The notes below the pieces were generated by a model. The model had not been told where the DNA came from. It saw nothing but the letters and a program-made list of their open reading frames with translations, and searched no databases. From contig SEMN01000334.1 of NCBI GenBank assembly GCA_005408345.1, positions 372,001-436,000 on the forward strand: 64,000 nucleotides of DNA. The letters run 5' to 3'. Positions 46,991-60,142 of this stretch are shown piece after piece. The position numbers and the translations under genes are program-made. How positions within the stretch are numbered: position 1 is the stretch's first letter; every line of letters begins with the position of its first letter. Source of the stretch: Macquaria australasica (lineage: Eukaryota > Chordata > Actinopteri > Centrarchiformes > Percichthyidae).

Positions 46991-49900
46991 GTCATATATC
47001 ACATATAACACACTGACAGCACGTCTTTGTCAGAAAAAAGTGAAACCAGCAACAACTTGCAGTGCAGCTCGGAGAGATACTGTATCAATTTATCCTCATT
47101 TAATATGATACAAGACCTGATATCAGCCGTAATTATGATCAGTGTAATACTGTCACATATTACAGCCTACAGTTCACTGCTAAAGCTCAGAAATGTTGGA
47201 TTGTCAGAAACTCTTTTTCCTCAGTTCACAGAGTTCAGGAGGTTTACAGTTAGAGTTTATTGACCTTTCAGCATCATCACAGGTTCATAAAGATAATTGT
47301 AATTAAAAACACTGAATTATTTAGCTGTTACAATAAGACGTCAATACTGAATAGACCGTAACATTTAAAATAGACCAAAATTTTACTGTGTCAATGAAGC
47401 ACCTGGAAATGACCAGAGCTGAAGATACAAGGTTTTTATCCATGTAGCAACTGTTTCTTGTTTCCTGCACTATAGTTCAGTATCAGTGCTCTGATCTTAT
47501 TGGACGCCTCCAGCTCAGTGACATAAACTATGGATGCCTCAACCTGCTGGGTAATCACATCCTCATCACCACCAGTGACTTACCTCCTCATAACTTTGTG
47601 TAAATGTCATCTGAAGCACCTTTTATAATATTCATATATATTCTCACATAAACGTATTTGGTCAAACATGTTATGATAGCTGATTTGGTCAGTATTGATG
47701 AGCCCTAATCTGCAGACTTCACCTGTGTCCTTCACAATATGAAGGCGGACTGAAACCACAAGATTTAGTAAACAGTTGAGGTAACTGCTCCATGGCCCCA
47801 AACCCCCAGGGGCCCCGAAAGTCCAGGACACTGGATATCAGGTGGTTTTGGTAATTTGATTATTTGGAAGTTTTCTCCCCTAAATACAATTCAGCAAATA
47901 AATAAGACGGGTTCTGCATTACTACCTACCTTGTTGTGTCAAAATTTAGTTTTAAGATCATTTATATTGCTCTCACATGATGCATATTCCTAAATAATAG
48001 AGAAATACTTGTGTTTAATGAAATTACCACAAACTAACACACAACCTGGGGTCAGGTAGTTTTACTCCAGTATGGAGTACTTACTGGCTGGTTTCTGGGT
48101 GTCTGGGCTTCTAATAAAGCTGCAGTGTGGAGTCTGAATGGGAACTCAGAGGTGACCAGCACATTACAGAGAGGGTGGGAGGTGATGGTTTGTTGCTCTG
48201 GGCCCCTGTAACAGGTTAATTCTGCCATTTTAAAAAAGAATATTCACAAGTTAAACATGTTTAAAACCAAACGCTCACACAGTAACTATGCTTGAAAGAC
48301 TACAATGGTGGATTTTCACTTAGATACAGAAAGCCACATAAAGATGTCATCAGCATCTTGTAGCATCTGCGGACCCTCAGAGTTCAGACGGGCTTCACAC
48401 TGCTGCACCAGCGCCACCATCTGGAGAGACAGAGAGAGTGAGGTCCACTTTTGTTAATTGATCCCAGGCGAGTGCAATAAATCCGTGCTCCTCTCCAGCG
48501 GGTCAGAGAAGACATATTGACTTGATCACGGCGTCGGTCATGGATGATAATTGTTCAGTTAAAGTGTACAGTAATCTGCTCCCAACACACTGCCAGCCAC
48601 TCCGACTGTTACCGTCAGGCTGTCTGGAAACACCTGACAGTCTGGATATCTGCGTTTCATTTCTGACAAGCTTCACATGGCAGCAAATCATCTTCAGCAC
48701 CTCGACATGACTTTGCATCACTGACAAACTGCGTGTGTTTTGTCTGATACGTAAATGTGTGTGTGAATCCTTTGATGATCTCCATATGCAAGTATGTTTT
48801 CTCTATCTGGCGTTCAGTATGTTTCAAAGCTCCACTGTGTGTTTTTCTGTTATTCAGAAGGTATTTATGTATTATATTTCAACATCTCCCCTCCCCTGAG
48901 CCCAGAGATCATATGGAAACAGTTACAAACAAAAAGGCAGAAGAAGAAAAAAAAGTATTTTTATGAATCAGTCTTCTACTTAGTGGCAGGCCGGATCCCG
49001 TAATTACCCTGACAGTATAGGCAGCCTTTAATGCCGGAGTCAGAGAGGCAGAGAAACCTCAGTCTGTATACACTCTCTGCATCTGACCAATCACCTTCAG
49101 AGGAAAAATGTCTCATGTAGAAGACACAAAACATTACAGTGATGTTAACATGACTTCACAGGACTCAAACCACCATCCATGCCAGCTTGTTCAGGAAAAG
49201 ACAACAAAAAAGTCAACTGTAAGAGAACATTAGAGAAACCCACACAATGATTTCTGTCGTGGTTTAGGCTTCTATTAGTCACAACTCTTTAATCACCACT
49301 GAGAAATAGAAACAGCATGACAAGTGGTCAAACAGCTAGAAAAGTAAAACAAATTCTCAGCGAATGCACCCGAAATGTTTTAATCATTCAATGTATTGTC
49401 AAACTACGTGCACACAGCTGCAGCACATACAGCAGGTCAGCGGTGAAGCAAAGGAGATGCACCATTTATAACAGTAATTATTTTTTCACTTAAAACAAGT
49501 GGTGTAATGTAGACTTGTCAAAATCTGTTCTGATTGGATGTAATTAAATCATACGCTAATGGATACTGGAGATATTAAAATAACTTTCAAAAACAGAATT
49601 TCCAGACAAGACATTTAACAATTGGGTTGAGATGCATCACATTCTTGTGTCTGATTGGCTGGTCCTCTCTAAACATGTAAATGATCACATGATCAGCTCC
49701 CTAAGGTTCCTCTCACATTTCACTGTAAGCAGGAGGAGCTGCTGATTAATGTGTCCTATTCTTTACTTTTACTGAAGACATTTTTCACTCCTAAATTATT
49801 AATTAAGTGAAAAAAATCTGACATTAGTTATCAAAAGGAGATCACACAGAATAGCCTAAATGTGTGATTTGGTTAAAGAGATATTGCATTCAGAGATACA

Positions 49901-50839
49901 GTCGTTTTGGGGAATTTTATTGGAGAATTTATTATTTTATTGCTCTGAGTTTCACTTTTTAACGGGAATACTTTTTTTTTTCATTTGCTAATTATTTCCA
50001 ATACTTCTACTTTGGAGGTTTTCTTTCTAATTGCTGTTAAGATAATGTCTGGGAAACCTAACACTTCCTGTACATGTTTCAAATTAAAAGCCTACAAGGG
50101 AGCGATTACAGTTTGCTCTTTAAGGCTCTGAAAGGCATCCATTGACAGAAGCTTAACACCGATCGAAAGCAGCAAAGGTGAAGCAAGGAAATAATTAGTG
50201 AATGAAAACAGTATTTGCAGAGAATTATCAGCAGAGTGGTGACTATGACATGACTCCTGTACTGATGGAGTTACTGAAGTTACTATACTGAATGTATCGA
50301 GACAACAGGTAAACATGGAGGAAGTGTTGAGTTTGTATCAACAGCAAATTCAAAGATCAGAAAACAGGTCTGACCTGATGAAATATACTGTCTTTCTGAG
50401 GTAAACAAAGACCCGACTAATATATGATTAATTATGGTATACAGGATTTTTTACCCTCTTTTTCATTTAAGAAAAGAAGCCTAACCAGACCATCTGATCA
50501 AACAATAAGAACAGACGAGTACAAATTTACACATTTTGGTCAGTCTCATGAAAAGTATTGAGGTTCGTTGCCCAGCTGTAGCACGGAGTACCGTCCATGA
50601 GACCTTATGTGTGTTAAAACTAAAAGATGTTTGCTGTATTGCAGTTTTAAAAAATGTCCTGTCCTTGTTCTTTCCTCTGCAGAGAGAGGATCAGCATCTA
50701 ATCAAAATCAAGTATGTGGGCCTAAGTGTTACACAGCTGAGGCCTGCAGGCTTTTAACTCAGAAAGCTTTGGACAAACAAAGTACAAAATGTTTCAAAGG
50801 CCAAGACACACAAAGGATATAAAAATCTAATGCTGATAC

Positions 50840-50965
50840 ACCACCTCTGCCTGCCTCAGATCCAGGGAAAGCCCACAGATTTGACCGTTATCCTCCGAGC
50901 TGCCAAAGAGCTGCCGAATGTGACGCGTTTTATCAGAAACACCTATTCATTAGAAGAGGAAACTG
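50840..50965. promoter_or_regulatory. Candidate conserved non-coding block
   Basis: CAGATCCAGGGAAAGCCCAC, ATTTGACCGTTATCCTCCG, GAATGTGACGCGTTTTATC and ACCTATTCATTAGAAGAGG form a unique CpG-bearing stretch. A CCTGCCTCAG acceptor-like site precedes it and the frame is open for a while, but I see no good donor or domain, so regulatory DNA is the better reading. Confidence 0.22.
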
Positions 50966-52017
50966 AATATAGATTTTCTACAAGGCTCCTTTTGTATCTT
51001 TTTAGTGTTGCTGCTCTGATGGTCAGTAGGTGTGTTTCCCATCAGCCGCCTGGTTGTTGCAGCTTATTACTGATGGACTGACTGATGGTCTCCATTTGTT
51101 ATTGTTTTATAGGGTCTCTCTGCGGGCTGGTAATGACCAGATCTGTGTGTAATCAAAGCCATCTCTTCATCTCCTCTCCTCCACCATTCTTTCTCTTTTT
51201 CTCTCACAGATACATTCTGCAGATTCCTGCTTTCCCTTCTTCTTTCCCTCCTTTAAGTTCTCTTTTTCTCTGTTGGGATAACTTATAAAAGGTTGTGAAA
51301 GAGCGACATGTGCAGAGCAGACCTCAGAGCAGACAGACCTCCCTCCCTTCCCCTCCCCTCCCCTCCTCACATACCAGAGAAAACTCACCCACTTGCCAGA
51401 GAAAAGGGAGGAAAAAATTCTGGTTTATACGCGCCCATGTGTCATCATTTATTTCCAATGCAGGGTTCCTGGAATCAACGCATTAGAATAGGGTGTTGAA
51501 ATTGAGAGTTTTTCTGCTGTGCTTTAGGGACAGGTGCTTTTTGGTAAAACCCTCTGACTTTATCGGTGATTGAGGGAGCCTTTAAATGGAATAATTGCTA
51601 GCAGAGGGGGGAAAGGAAGACCGGGAGCAGCGAGAGAAACTCCTGATTTTCATCAGCCTCTCACTTTTCTATTTGAAATCTTCCTTCTTGTCTCGTTCAG
51701 TCTATTACTCCTCTGTCTGTCTGCCTCTGTTTCTCTTTATCACTCTTCCATTTGTTCCCATGTTGTCTGTCACTGACACTCTCAATAGTATTTTATGAGT
51801 TCAGCCACTCAGCAACCTCTTTTCTTACGTGGTCATTCTTCAGGGCTCTTCAACATGTTTTCAAGCCTGATTAGATTTCAAACAGCCTCTGACTCAGGCT
51901 TATGGTGCTTAAAAGATAACAGTGAATATATCCTACTAACAAGTGTAGATTGTGTATCACAGTGTAGAGTGTGTATAGATCTTCTTCCTCTGTGCCATAG
52001 AGCTCCATTGTTGTCCA

Positions 52018-52312
52018 AAAACATGAACCACGAACACACACACTGTAGTTTATTTGGACTCACACACACCGCCCTGCTGCCCCAAATACTCACTAAAGCA
52101 GCAAATGAGGATTCATCCACCGCTGAAAATAGTCCCCAACAAATGCATTGTTTCCTCCAGTTTGTTTGATAAAAACTACAGCTGTTTGAAACATGAAACT
52201 ATATATCTGTGAGGTGTTTTTAAAGATTTACGTCTTCAGCAGGAACCAATGGGCTCAGAGCTGAGAGCCACAGACAGGAAGTCAGACAGGACTGAGGGAC
52301 GGACTGACATGT
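52018..52312 (-). mobile_element. Dispersed ~300-bp element, copy 2
   Basis: Reverse-strand copy of 6012-6320. Shared landmarks include CCCTGCTGCCCCAAATACTC, CCGCTGAAAATAGTCCCCAA, TTTACGTCTTCAGCAGGAA and GACGGACTGACATGTTGTT. Copy 2 has about 28 extra bases near the GTGTGTG end. Confidence 0.75.
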
Positions 52313-53629
52313 TGTTGTTCCCTTCTGCTGTGGTGACAGTTCTGCAGCAAAGATGGCAGACTTGTTCTGGAAAGTTGTGTTGAGTTCAGTCAGCCTCCAC
52401 AAAACCTGGATATTACTCTAGCTAACAAAGTGTGATATTAGTGGGCATTTTTGTGAAAATACTTAATGCATAACATCCAGGTTGGGTCACGACAGGCAAC
52501 TTAGATCGCAGAGTGCATCTCCAAACATTAGCACCACTGTTGTCCTCCCAACTCATTATGAATTGACCTCCTGATGTTTTCCAGGAAGGTCAAAGTAACG
52601 TGGTTAGGAAAGTAAAACTAACTCTTTTTTTTCTATTCAAATCCACTTCTTTTTTCTGAAATTGAAATCTCCTGTGAGTAATCTCTGATTTTAAAACCTA
52701 TCAGGAGTTGTTCTGTTTCCCTTTAACAGCTCAGGCCTGAGTGCCCTCTCCATCCTGGGAAAATATTTTTACTTGCCAGTGAAACATTAGAATTGAACCA
52801 TCAAACTCTGCTCTGAAGGCCCGCTGCCTTCGCCCCCGCTGGGTGAGGCTGAGTGAAGCTGGACAGCCTTAGTGTCCTGCAAAACCCCCACATCTCCAGG
52901 ACCACCGCTGTCCAACGTATGTAAACCTTCACAACCCCGATCCCCCATTAATCTTCTCTTTAAGCAACTTTACAAAAACATTTTCCCACACTATTTTGTA
53001 TTTCTGCATCTTCGTTTTTCTAATACTTGATTAAAACCATATGATGTTTACACTAGTTAAACATTCAAAACCAAGCTTTTATTCCTGCTACACAAAGTCC
53101 AGGGTTTGGTAAGAACCTCAGTTTGGTTTGGTACAGTAAAAGCAACTGTTGGGGGAGTGGATAATTCCTGGACGACTGCAGTTTGAGCTCAGTTATCCAG
53201 GACGAACACAACAGACTGACTGCAATTTACAACATTATAGTCTGGCTCAAGCCTGAAGTAGACAAATTCAGGTGATGTCGGTGCAAATGATTAGCAAGTT
53301 TGATCGTTTGTTTTTCCTGAGACATTAAGCCACTCTTTGTCCAGTGTCGCTGTAACTCACTGGGAAACCTCCTAAAAGGTGGATCTAGATGACAGCTGTG
53401 CCTCCTCCAGCAGAAATATTAGCAGTGACGAGAGAGAGGAACGAATCAGGAACGACCTGATAATTAATGAACCATTAATGAGTAGTTCCTGAATAACTGG
53501 AGGACTGTATAATAGATAATGATGAGTTACTAGAGAACAGACTACTACTAGGTCATGGAGGAGGAGGATGAACACGAAGCACATCCAACTTTCACGCAGG
53601 AAATCTGCGATTAACGTTCGCCTTTTTAT

Positions 53630-53710
53630 TAACCGTAACCACAGTCTTTCCCTAACCTTAACCAAGAGTTTTAGTTGCCCAATCCTAACCACACTGTAGT
53701 TTTTACGCAT
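53630..53710. repeat. Dispersed 'CTAACC' repeat fragment
   Basis: TTAACCGTAACCACAG, CCCTAACCTTAACCAAGAG and CCTAACCACACTG resemble the fragment at 18690-18850. Confidence 0.45.
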
Positions 53711-54059
53711 AGAAATCAAGAATTTTTTAAAGTGTTGGCATTGGAAGTAAAAAAACAACAACTGTGAATGTAAGCCAGCAGGTTTTGCAGAGTCGTCCAA
53801 TGTCGGCATTCTTGTGTGGTGATAGAGTTGGACACAGCTGAAGTGCTTTCTGAGCCCTGGGACCAAGTGAAACTGAGGGAAACGAGGGAAAATCATCCAG
53901 GGGGTTTTCAAGCTGTGGAAAGTTGACCTTTTGTGAGATAGCAGGTTTCTGCAGGGCACAGACGATTGGCAGGTAACTAACATACCCAGAAGGCTCAGTG
54001 TAGCCTGGCTCGGATCAGACCGGCCCAGCCTGCGCCAGCCAGTGTTGAGTAATGCTGTT

Positions 54060-54235
54060 AGTAAATACCAGGCCAATTATTGCTAACGAGGGCCTAATTT
54101 GAACCAGATGAACATTTATTGAATTTGTCAGAGAAAGGTAGAGTGGAGATAGCTAATGAAGTGCAGCCGCAGCGCCGGGCCAGGCAGCCAGGCGCTGGGG
54201 GGATGCATAATTCACCTGGCAGTGCCACAGTGTTT
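54060..54235. promoter_or_regulatory. Candidate conserved non-coding block
   Basis: Contains GGCCAATTATTGCTAACG, GGGCCTAATTTGAACCAG, GAGATAGCTAATGAAGTGC and GGATGCATAATTCACCTGG: five homeodomain-type ATTA/TAAT words in 175 bases, plus a CACCTGG E-box. No repeat is seen. The strongest enhancer-like block in the distal part of the window; its target gene is unknown. Confidence 0.33.
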
Positions 54236-54506
54236 TCCCGTTTGTGGTTTTATATTCATTTAATACTGCATTTTAACAAAAAGTAGTAAGTCAAAATGAG
54301 GGGGGAAAGAATCAGTTTTATTTGCCAGTTGATATAATGATGTACTTCATTTAAACTTTAATCCAAAAAGTTGATGTGTCCCTCAGTGCAAATTCCATCC
54401 AAACAGTTTCTGAACCCTAAAATCTGAAATATTTAAAGTCTTCACACGATTCAGAGCTAAAGTCCTGAAGTCCCCTCTGTCCTCAGAATAATGATGTTTG
54501 ACTGCT

Positions 54507-54528
54507 ACACACACACACACACACACAT
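54507..54528. repeat. (CA)n microsatellite
   Basis: Short CA run of about 22 bases. Confidence 0.93.
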
Positions 54529-54671
54529 TTTACGGACACTCTCAGTCCTGTTCAGCTGTTGTTGGTTATGTAACGTGGGAAATAAAAGCAGTGACATAAT
54601 GACACAAAGCCCACAAAGAAGATGCATTTTTCTGCGAAATTATTATTTTTGCTACGTTTATCTTCAAGCGA

Positions 54672-55145
54672 GAGCTGGAAAGTAACTAAGTACATTTACT
54701 CAAGCACTGTACTTGGGTACAATTTTGAGGTACTTGAGTATTTCGACAGCTAACTATTTTATGCTACTTTATCATTTTTAATCCACTACATTTCAGGGGG
54801 AAATATTGTACTTTTTATTCCACTACATTTATCTTTTAATTAGATTTAACAGTTACTTTACCGATTAAGAATTTACAAACAAAACATATGATCAGTTTAT
54901 AAAATATGATGCAGTGCTATAGATTAAACTGTCAACAGTATATGAAATAGTTCAAATGAACTCCACCTCCACCTCCATCAGTTGTACCATTTAAATTCTG
55001 CTTACATGTTAAAGCATCAGTGATAATATTCCAGTAATATGATATATAATAAAACACAAGAAACCGTTTACTTTTACTTTTGATACTTTAGTATTTGTTG
55101 TACATTTTGGTGATAATACTTTTGTACTTTTAAGCAACAGAATAT
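54672..55145 (+). mobile_element. Full-length-looking 'AAGTACATTTACTC' dispersed element
   Basis: Starts AAAGTAACTAAGTACATTTA then CTCAAGCACTGTACTTGGGT, passes through ATCCACTACATTTCAGGGGG, ACATATGATCAGTTTATAAA and CCACCTCCACCTCC, and ends TACTTTTACTTTTGATACTT then ACTTTTGTACTTTTAAGC. Start and end share an inverted AAGTAC/GTACTT theme. I recognise it as a very common acanthomorph interspersed repeat, probably a non-autonomous DNA element. Fragments occur at 303-350, 3262-3350, 5580-5630 and 11600-12060. Confidence 0.65.
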
Positions 55146-55365
55146 TTTTATGAGTGGTTTTGCTTTTGACTACATCCATCCGCTGCAAAAAAAAAGTATT
55201 CTTCAAAGGTCAGGGAAAGATTACTGGTGGGAGAGACACTAAATCAGACTGGACTTCAAATGAGGACACGGCGAAGGAAAATGCCAGCCGACCTCATTCA
55301 TTCCCACATCTCCATCCTCTTCTTCCTCCTCCTCCCTCCATCACGTCATTCATTCCTCCTTTTAC

Positions 55366-55380
55366 CCCCCCCCCCCCCCG
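55366..55380. repeat. C homopolymer, about 15 bases
   Basis: Poly-C tract inside a CCTCC-rich stretch (55300-55420) that yields false Pro-rich frames. Confidence 0.9.
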
Positions 55381-55570
55381 ACCCCACATACCCTCTCCCT
55401 CCCCCCATCCCCACCCCCCATCCTGCCTCTTTGTCTCATTATACAGTCGCTTCTCATCCTGCCAACTGATGGTTTAGTGCAGCGAGGCCCTTGGGCTCTG
55501 CGCTCTGTCCCTTTGATTTCCATCCACAGACAACAAAAAGGAGGGCACACATCCAGTGTATACAGTACAT

Positions 55571-55577
55571 GCACACG

Positions 55578-55644
<67 letters not shown>
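55571..55644. repeat. (CA)n microsatellite, ~74 bp
   Basis: CA run with CACG units at its left edge. Confidence 0.98.
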
Positions 55645-55645
<1 letters not shown>

Positions 55646-56307
55646 AATGCATGCATGTGCAACTGTACACATACTGTACTTTATATACTTTACTGTAGGC
55701 CAACACTTAGTCTGTGGAGTCCATCTATGCACACATCTGTACAGTCGATGCTCAGCCATGTGGACGTTCACTGGTCACATTGTCCACTGACACATAGCTC
55801 TGTATAGAGCTGTGTGTGTGTGTGTGCGTGGAGCTTCTGTTGGACGAAAACCTCAAACCTCAAGAAAGTTAAATTCTTCAGGACTTAAGGAAAACAGTCC
55901 AGCAGCTAATTACCAGCCATATGTTTTTGTAATTACAGGCCGACAGTGAATACACACTCAGCACATAACAAACATGTGCACGCTTGGATTATATAATGTT
56001 CTTGGAGCGGTGCCGCCTGCATGCATGACCTTCATCAACACCTGAATATTTGTACCAATGAAACTTCGAGTGTACGTGCACTTTTCTACAAAGGAAAGTG
56101 TGTTTTGCGTTTTCTCTCACTGACTTCAGAATCCAGCGTGGACACGAGTACAACTCTGAATAAGTAAAGCAAAACTATGCAGCCTGAAAGTAATCATATG
56201 CCAGTGTTGTGCCAGTAGTTGACCACCATTTGTTGCCACACTTGAAGCCAAAATGCTCCACAAACTTTCTCTTTCTCCTGTGTGAACCCTCCAGATTTTC
56301 TTGTTTT

Positions 56308-56326
56308 GTGTGTGTGTGTGTGTGTG
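56308..56326. repeat. (TG)n microsatellite
   Basis: Short TG run of about 19 bases. Confidence 0.9.
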
Positions 56327-58297
56327 GAGTAAACTAGTGGCTCTACACTTTTGTAAGAGCTGAAAAGCAGAAATTTGGTCCCTTTCTGTAGTTTAAATCT
56401 TGGTTATAATATCACATGCTTTGTTAAAAACAAGTATTTAGTTTGAGGTTGACCTACTCAGAACTTCCAGCCATCATTGTGTGATATTGCCAGTACACGA
56501 TTTGATTGATTAATATTTTAGAATCAGAATATGAGCATGGCTGTAATGTTAAATACACAGTGAACAGAGTAAAGCTTGTATCAGTAGGATGGTGTGCATT
56601 TATGTCAGCTTGCATATAGTGCATGTGTTAGCATTGTTTAATTAAACTGTGGATTACAGATTCATCAGATTTTCAGCGTTATTATCTGTCCCCTTCTTTT
56701 TAGTTCTGAATATAAAAATACATATTTAGAAAGTGGATTACCACAGCAGACTGATCAGGAGTCCAACTGGTAAAGACGTTTTACTCCACAGCCCAATAAA
56801 TAATAAATTAATTGTGATAAAATTAGCAGTGATCTTTGATTTGATCATCAATCAGCACAACTCCAGTCTGAGGGACACGTTCTCCTTCTATAAGTGAGAA
56901 AATCATTAATCTAGACCAAAAAAAATTAATTTGTGATATACATCTCATACACATAAAATAGAAAATGTCGTGATTGTTCTTAAGGAAGCACACATTTGTA
57001 AAATGCATGATATATTGCAGGGTATCACACAGAATCATCATTTTGCTGAACTTTTATTCATTTTATTGTACTTTGATTGATCTTCTCTTACGGGGGCTTC
57101 TGTAACAGAACCTACCGTGTTTATATTGTAATATGCCTCCTACCATATTTGGCTCAGCCTTCTTCACGTTAGAGGGACTGAAAAAGGATTTGGCAGCTTT
57201 ACTTTCAGCAGCAACAGAGAACATTTTCCTCAGAATCAGTTTGGGATCATTTTGATTTCCCTGTGATCATCACTGCGTCCTGAGCTACATGCTGAGTGAC
57301 GGGTTCAAAGCTTTTTGACACCCGACTTTCCTCTGTAACATCTCCACCTCCTGGAGCACTTGTGTTTATTGCAAATTCAAGTACAATGACACAACATAGC
57401 ATCTATTACAGAAACATGGAGACATATCATTGACATCATTACAGTCATGATAGTGTGTGTGTCTGTGCATACATGTAGGTGTGTGTTTTGGCTTTAGAAG
57501 GCTTTATAAATGTATGCTTGCACACACAAACTCACACACACACATCATCTTTACAGTCCGAGCCTGTTTGTCAGCTGGGCTTCATTCACAAAACGTGGCT
57601 GCCGGCAGCATTTCCTCTGCTTTCTATTTGGGGAAAAAGCTAAAAAAAACCCAGAACCACTAACTTTGTTCTGAAGGTCTGTGTTTGTTTTTTCAGACCT
57701 GTCTGCTCTCTCTCTCCCCGTACGGCAAAAATGAATCCAAGCGGAGAACCAGAAATTCGGGTATAGATTGGGTTACACTACTTCCCAGAGACAAAAGTGG
57801 CCTATATGGGAGGGTCGGCCATGACAGTTGGCAGTTGGTTCGGTTTGGGGCGAACCTGATACCATAATTTAGATCTGCCATAAACACACAGAAATGAGAC
57901 ACAGACCTACTCTCCCTCTGAAAAACAACCATGGGAAAACTGGGCATTTTGGCTGCAAAAGCTCTGCCCCGAAATCCACACTTTTATGATTAGATGTAAC
58001 GTGTTTGTCATTGCTTACACAAAATGATGGAAAGCATTTGCTTGGCCTTGCCCATGCTGCCTGCATGTGTACAGAGCAGAGGCTTGGGAACAGGTATTAG
58101 TTTCTGCTCAAGAGGCGGTTTGGTACTGACCCCGTGTTTAGACCTGCAGATTGAGCTGACTCTTTCCTCGTTGTCTCTGAGGTCTGCGCGTTGATCTGAA
58201 GATGAATGAATTGTCATAATCATTGTTTTCAACTGTTCGGGTGTGCGGCGGAGAACGTGTGTTTCTACATGCAGTGTTTCTGCATGTTCTCATTACC

Positions 58298-58300
<3 letters not shown>

Positions 58301-58341
<41 letters not shown>
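58301..58341. repeat. (TG)n microsatellite, ~41 bp
   Basis: Pure TG run. Confidence 0.97.
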
Positions 58342-58342
<1 letters not shown>

Positions 58343-60117
58343 GACGTCTCCTGATTAGCTCTGGCACCGCCACCGAGCGCAAGGTTTGTGGAAGATTAGC
58401 TTAGCAGGATGGTTTCCTGTCAGATCTGCAGAAATCAAGTCTTTCCAGTACAAGCGCCAACAGTCAGCAAACACATGCTGCGCCTGAGAGATGTTTGACA
58501 TTGTGGACGCAACTTTTCTGCCAGCTCTGTAGAACGAAATATTTGTTCCTGTCAAGCAACCAACGCCAGCGCCGAAAGCTGGAGCCAGTGCAGAGGTGTC
58601 TGAAGATGCACTGCCGCTAACAGCCACTAGATGCTAGCTCCATCAAAGCTTTGGCATTATTATCATAGAGATGTTGATGCCTGAAGGAAGTTTCTTGCTT
58701 TCCTTCTTGATGGACAGGTGTCTGAGTCAGCAGGGTTCAGAAGTTAAAGTCCTGTTCATTTTCTACAAAGACAACGTGAGGTGACTGACGGTTGGACATG
58801 AAACTCTCCTGGTTGAATCATCAGTACAAATGATGAACAGCTGTGTTAAAACTCAAAGGTACAAGAAGCCTGTGGACATAAAAACTGAAGGAGAGAAGTC
58901 AACTACAACTCCCAAGGTGCATTTCAATAAGAAACACAGCAATCACAGTGCTAAAAATACTTTTTCTGAAGCTAATGCATATGCAACAATGACGCGTAGG
59001 CATTTGCTACAGTCCTGATTCACACTTCTTACTGGCTTCTTCTCTATAACAATGGCAACTGAGGCTCATGGGTATCATAGTGTTTAAAGTCATCCACCAA
59101 AACTAATGAAACAAACACGATTTCTCAGAAATTAAATTAAATGGCCATAACATAAACCTATAGTTCTGTCAGTTATCTGGGAGACCCCTGTGTTTCTCGT
59201 GTGGGTTCGTCACTGAGCATCCCTTTCAGCACAACAAGACAGTTGATTTATTGTTAATAAAACATATGAATTAGTGGAGCTTTAAACTCTGTGTAGCCTC
59301 ATTTCATCTTTTAACCACTTAGACACGTTTTTAACTGCTGAATAGGTAAACCTGAGAATGTGTAGCTGAAACCGTTGACCAGGGTCACTGATGGTGATGA
59401 TGGCTGCGATGTTTCTGCTTTCTGATCGGTGCCCTGGCTTCACTTGTTGAACTAAGCAGCACCTTAAATTATGTCATAAAATCTATTCAGTCTAAGTGGT
59501 GAGGCGTCAAATTTTGCAGTGATTAGCTTGCAAACTTCAATCGGCTCCCAGGGAAAGGTCAGGATTTGAACTTCTGTCTGCTCTGTATGAAGTGAAGTGT
59601 GTATTTAGACTCAGTCAGGAGGCTGTTGATCCCACTGGAGGGGCAGAGAAGACGAAGAAGAAGCAGAGACAGAAAGAAAGAAAATGGTGGCCTCTGATAG
59701 ATTCTTTCTGTGTGTGCGTGTCAATCCGAGCTGTGATGTGAAGAGGTGTGTGCGTGGGCGGTCTGTGTTGGAGTCATCTGGCTCACTGTGAGATAAAGAC
59801 AAATGAAGGGAGAGATTTCCAGGGTGGAAGTGGAGGAGCCAGAACTCGTTGTTATATCTGGGCGTTCGTGTTCGTGTTGTTTTGGATCAAAGATAAAAAC
59901 GAATGTGATAACTCAAATATGATACAAGTTACGACACACATGGAGTCTTCAAACGTTGAACAAGTGAATGAGAAAATGTCGAATCAAACCAGGAAAACAG
60001 TAGACTAAAGTTCTGGTGAATGTATTCTCCCTCCTTCTCTCTTTAAACCTCATGCTAAATTCCCTCTTAACTCCTCCCGTCTATCTGACAGATGACTGAC
60101 TGCATGAATGATATAGA

Positions 60118-60142
60118 GGTGGGGGAGGGGGGGGGGGGGGGG
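60118..60142. repeat. G-rich tract with a 16-base G homopolymer
   Basis: G5, one A, then 16 consecutive G (60127-60142). A strong quadruplex candidate and a likely assembly-error point. Confidence 0.92.

Noticed and set aside
50685..50760. Possible exon after CTTTCCTCTGCAG at 50682
   Set aside because: The acceptor is good and a short frame is open, but no donor, domain or phase partner was found.
50869..50935. Possible coding exon after CTGCCTCAG (IQGKPTDLTVILRAAKEL)
   Set aside because: No GT donor in a sensible place and no recognised family; kept only as a weak regulatory candidate.
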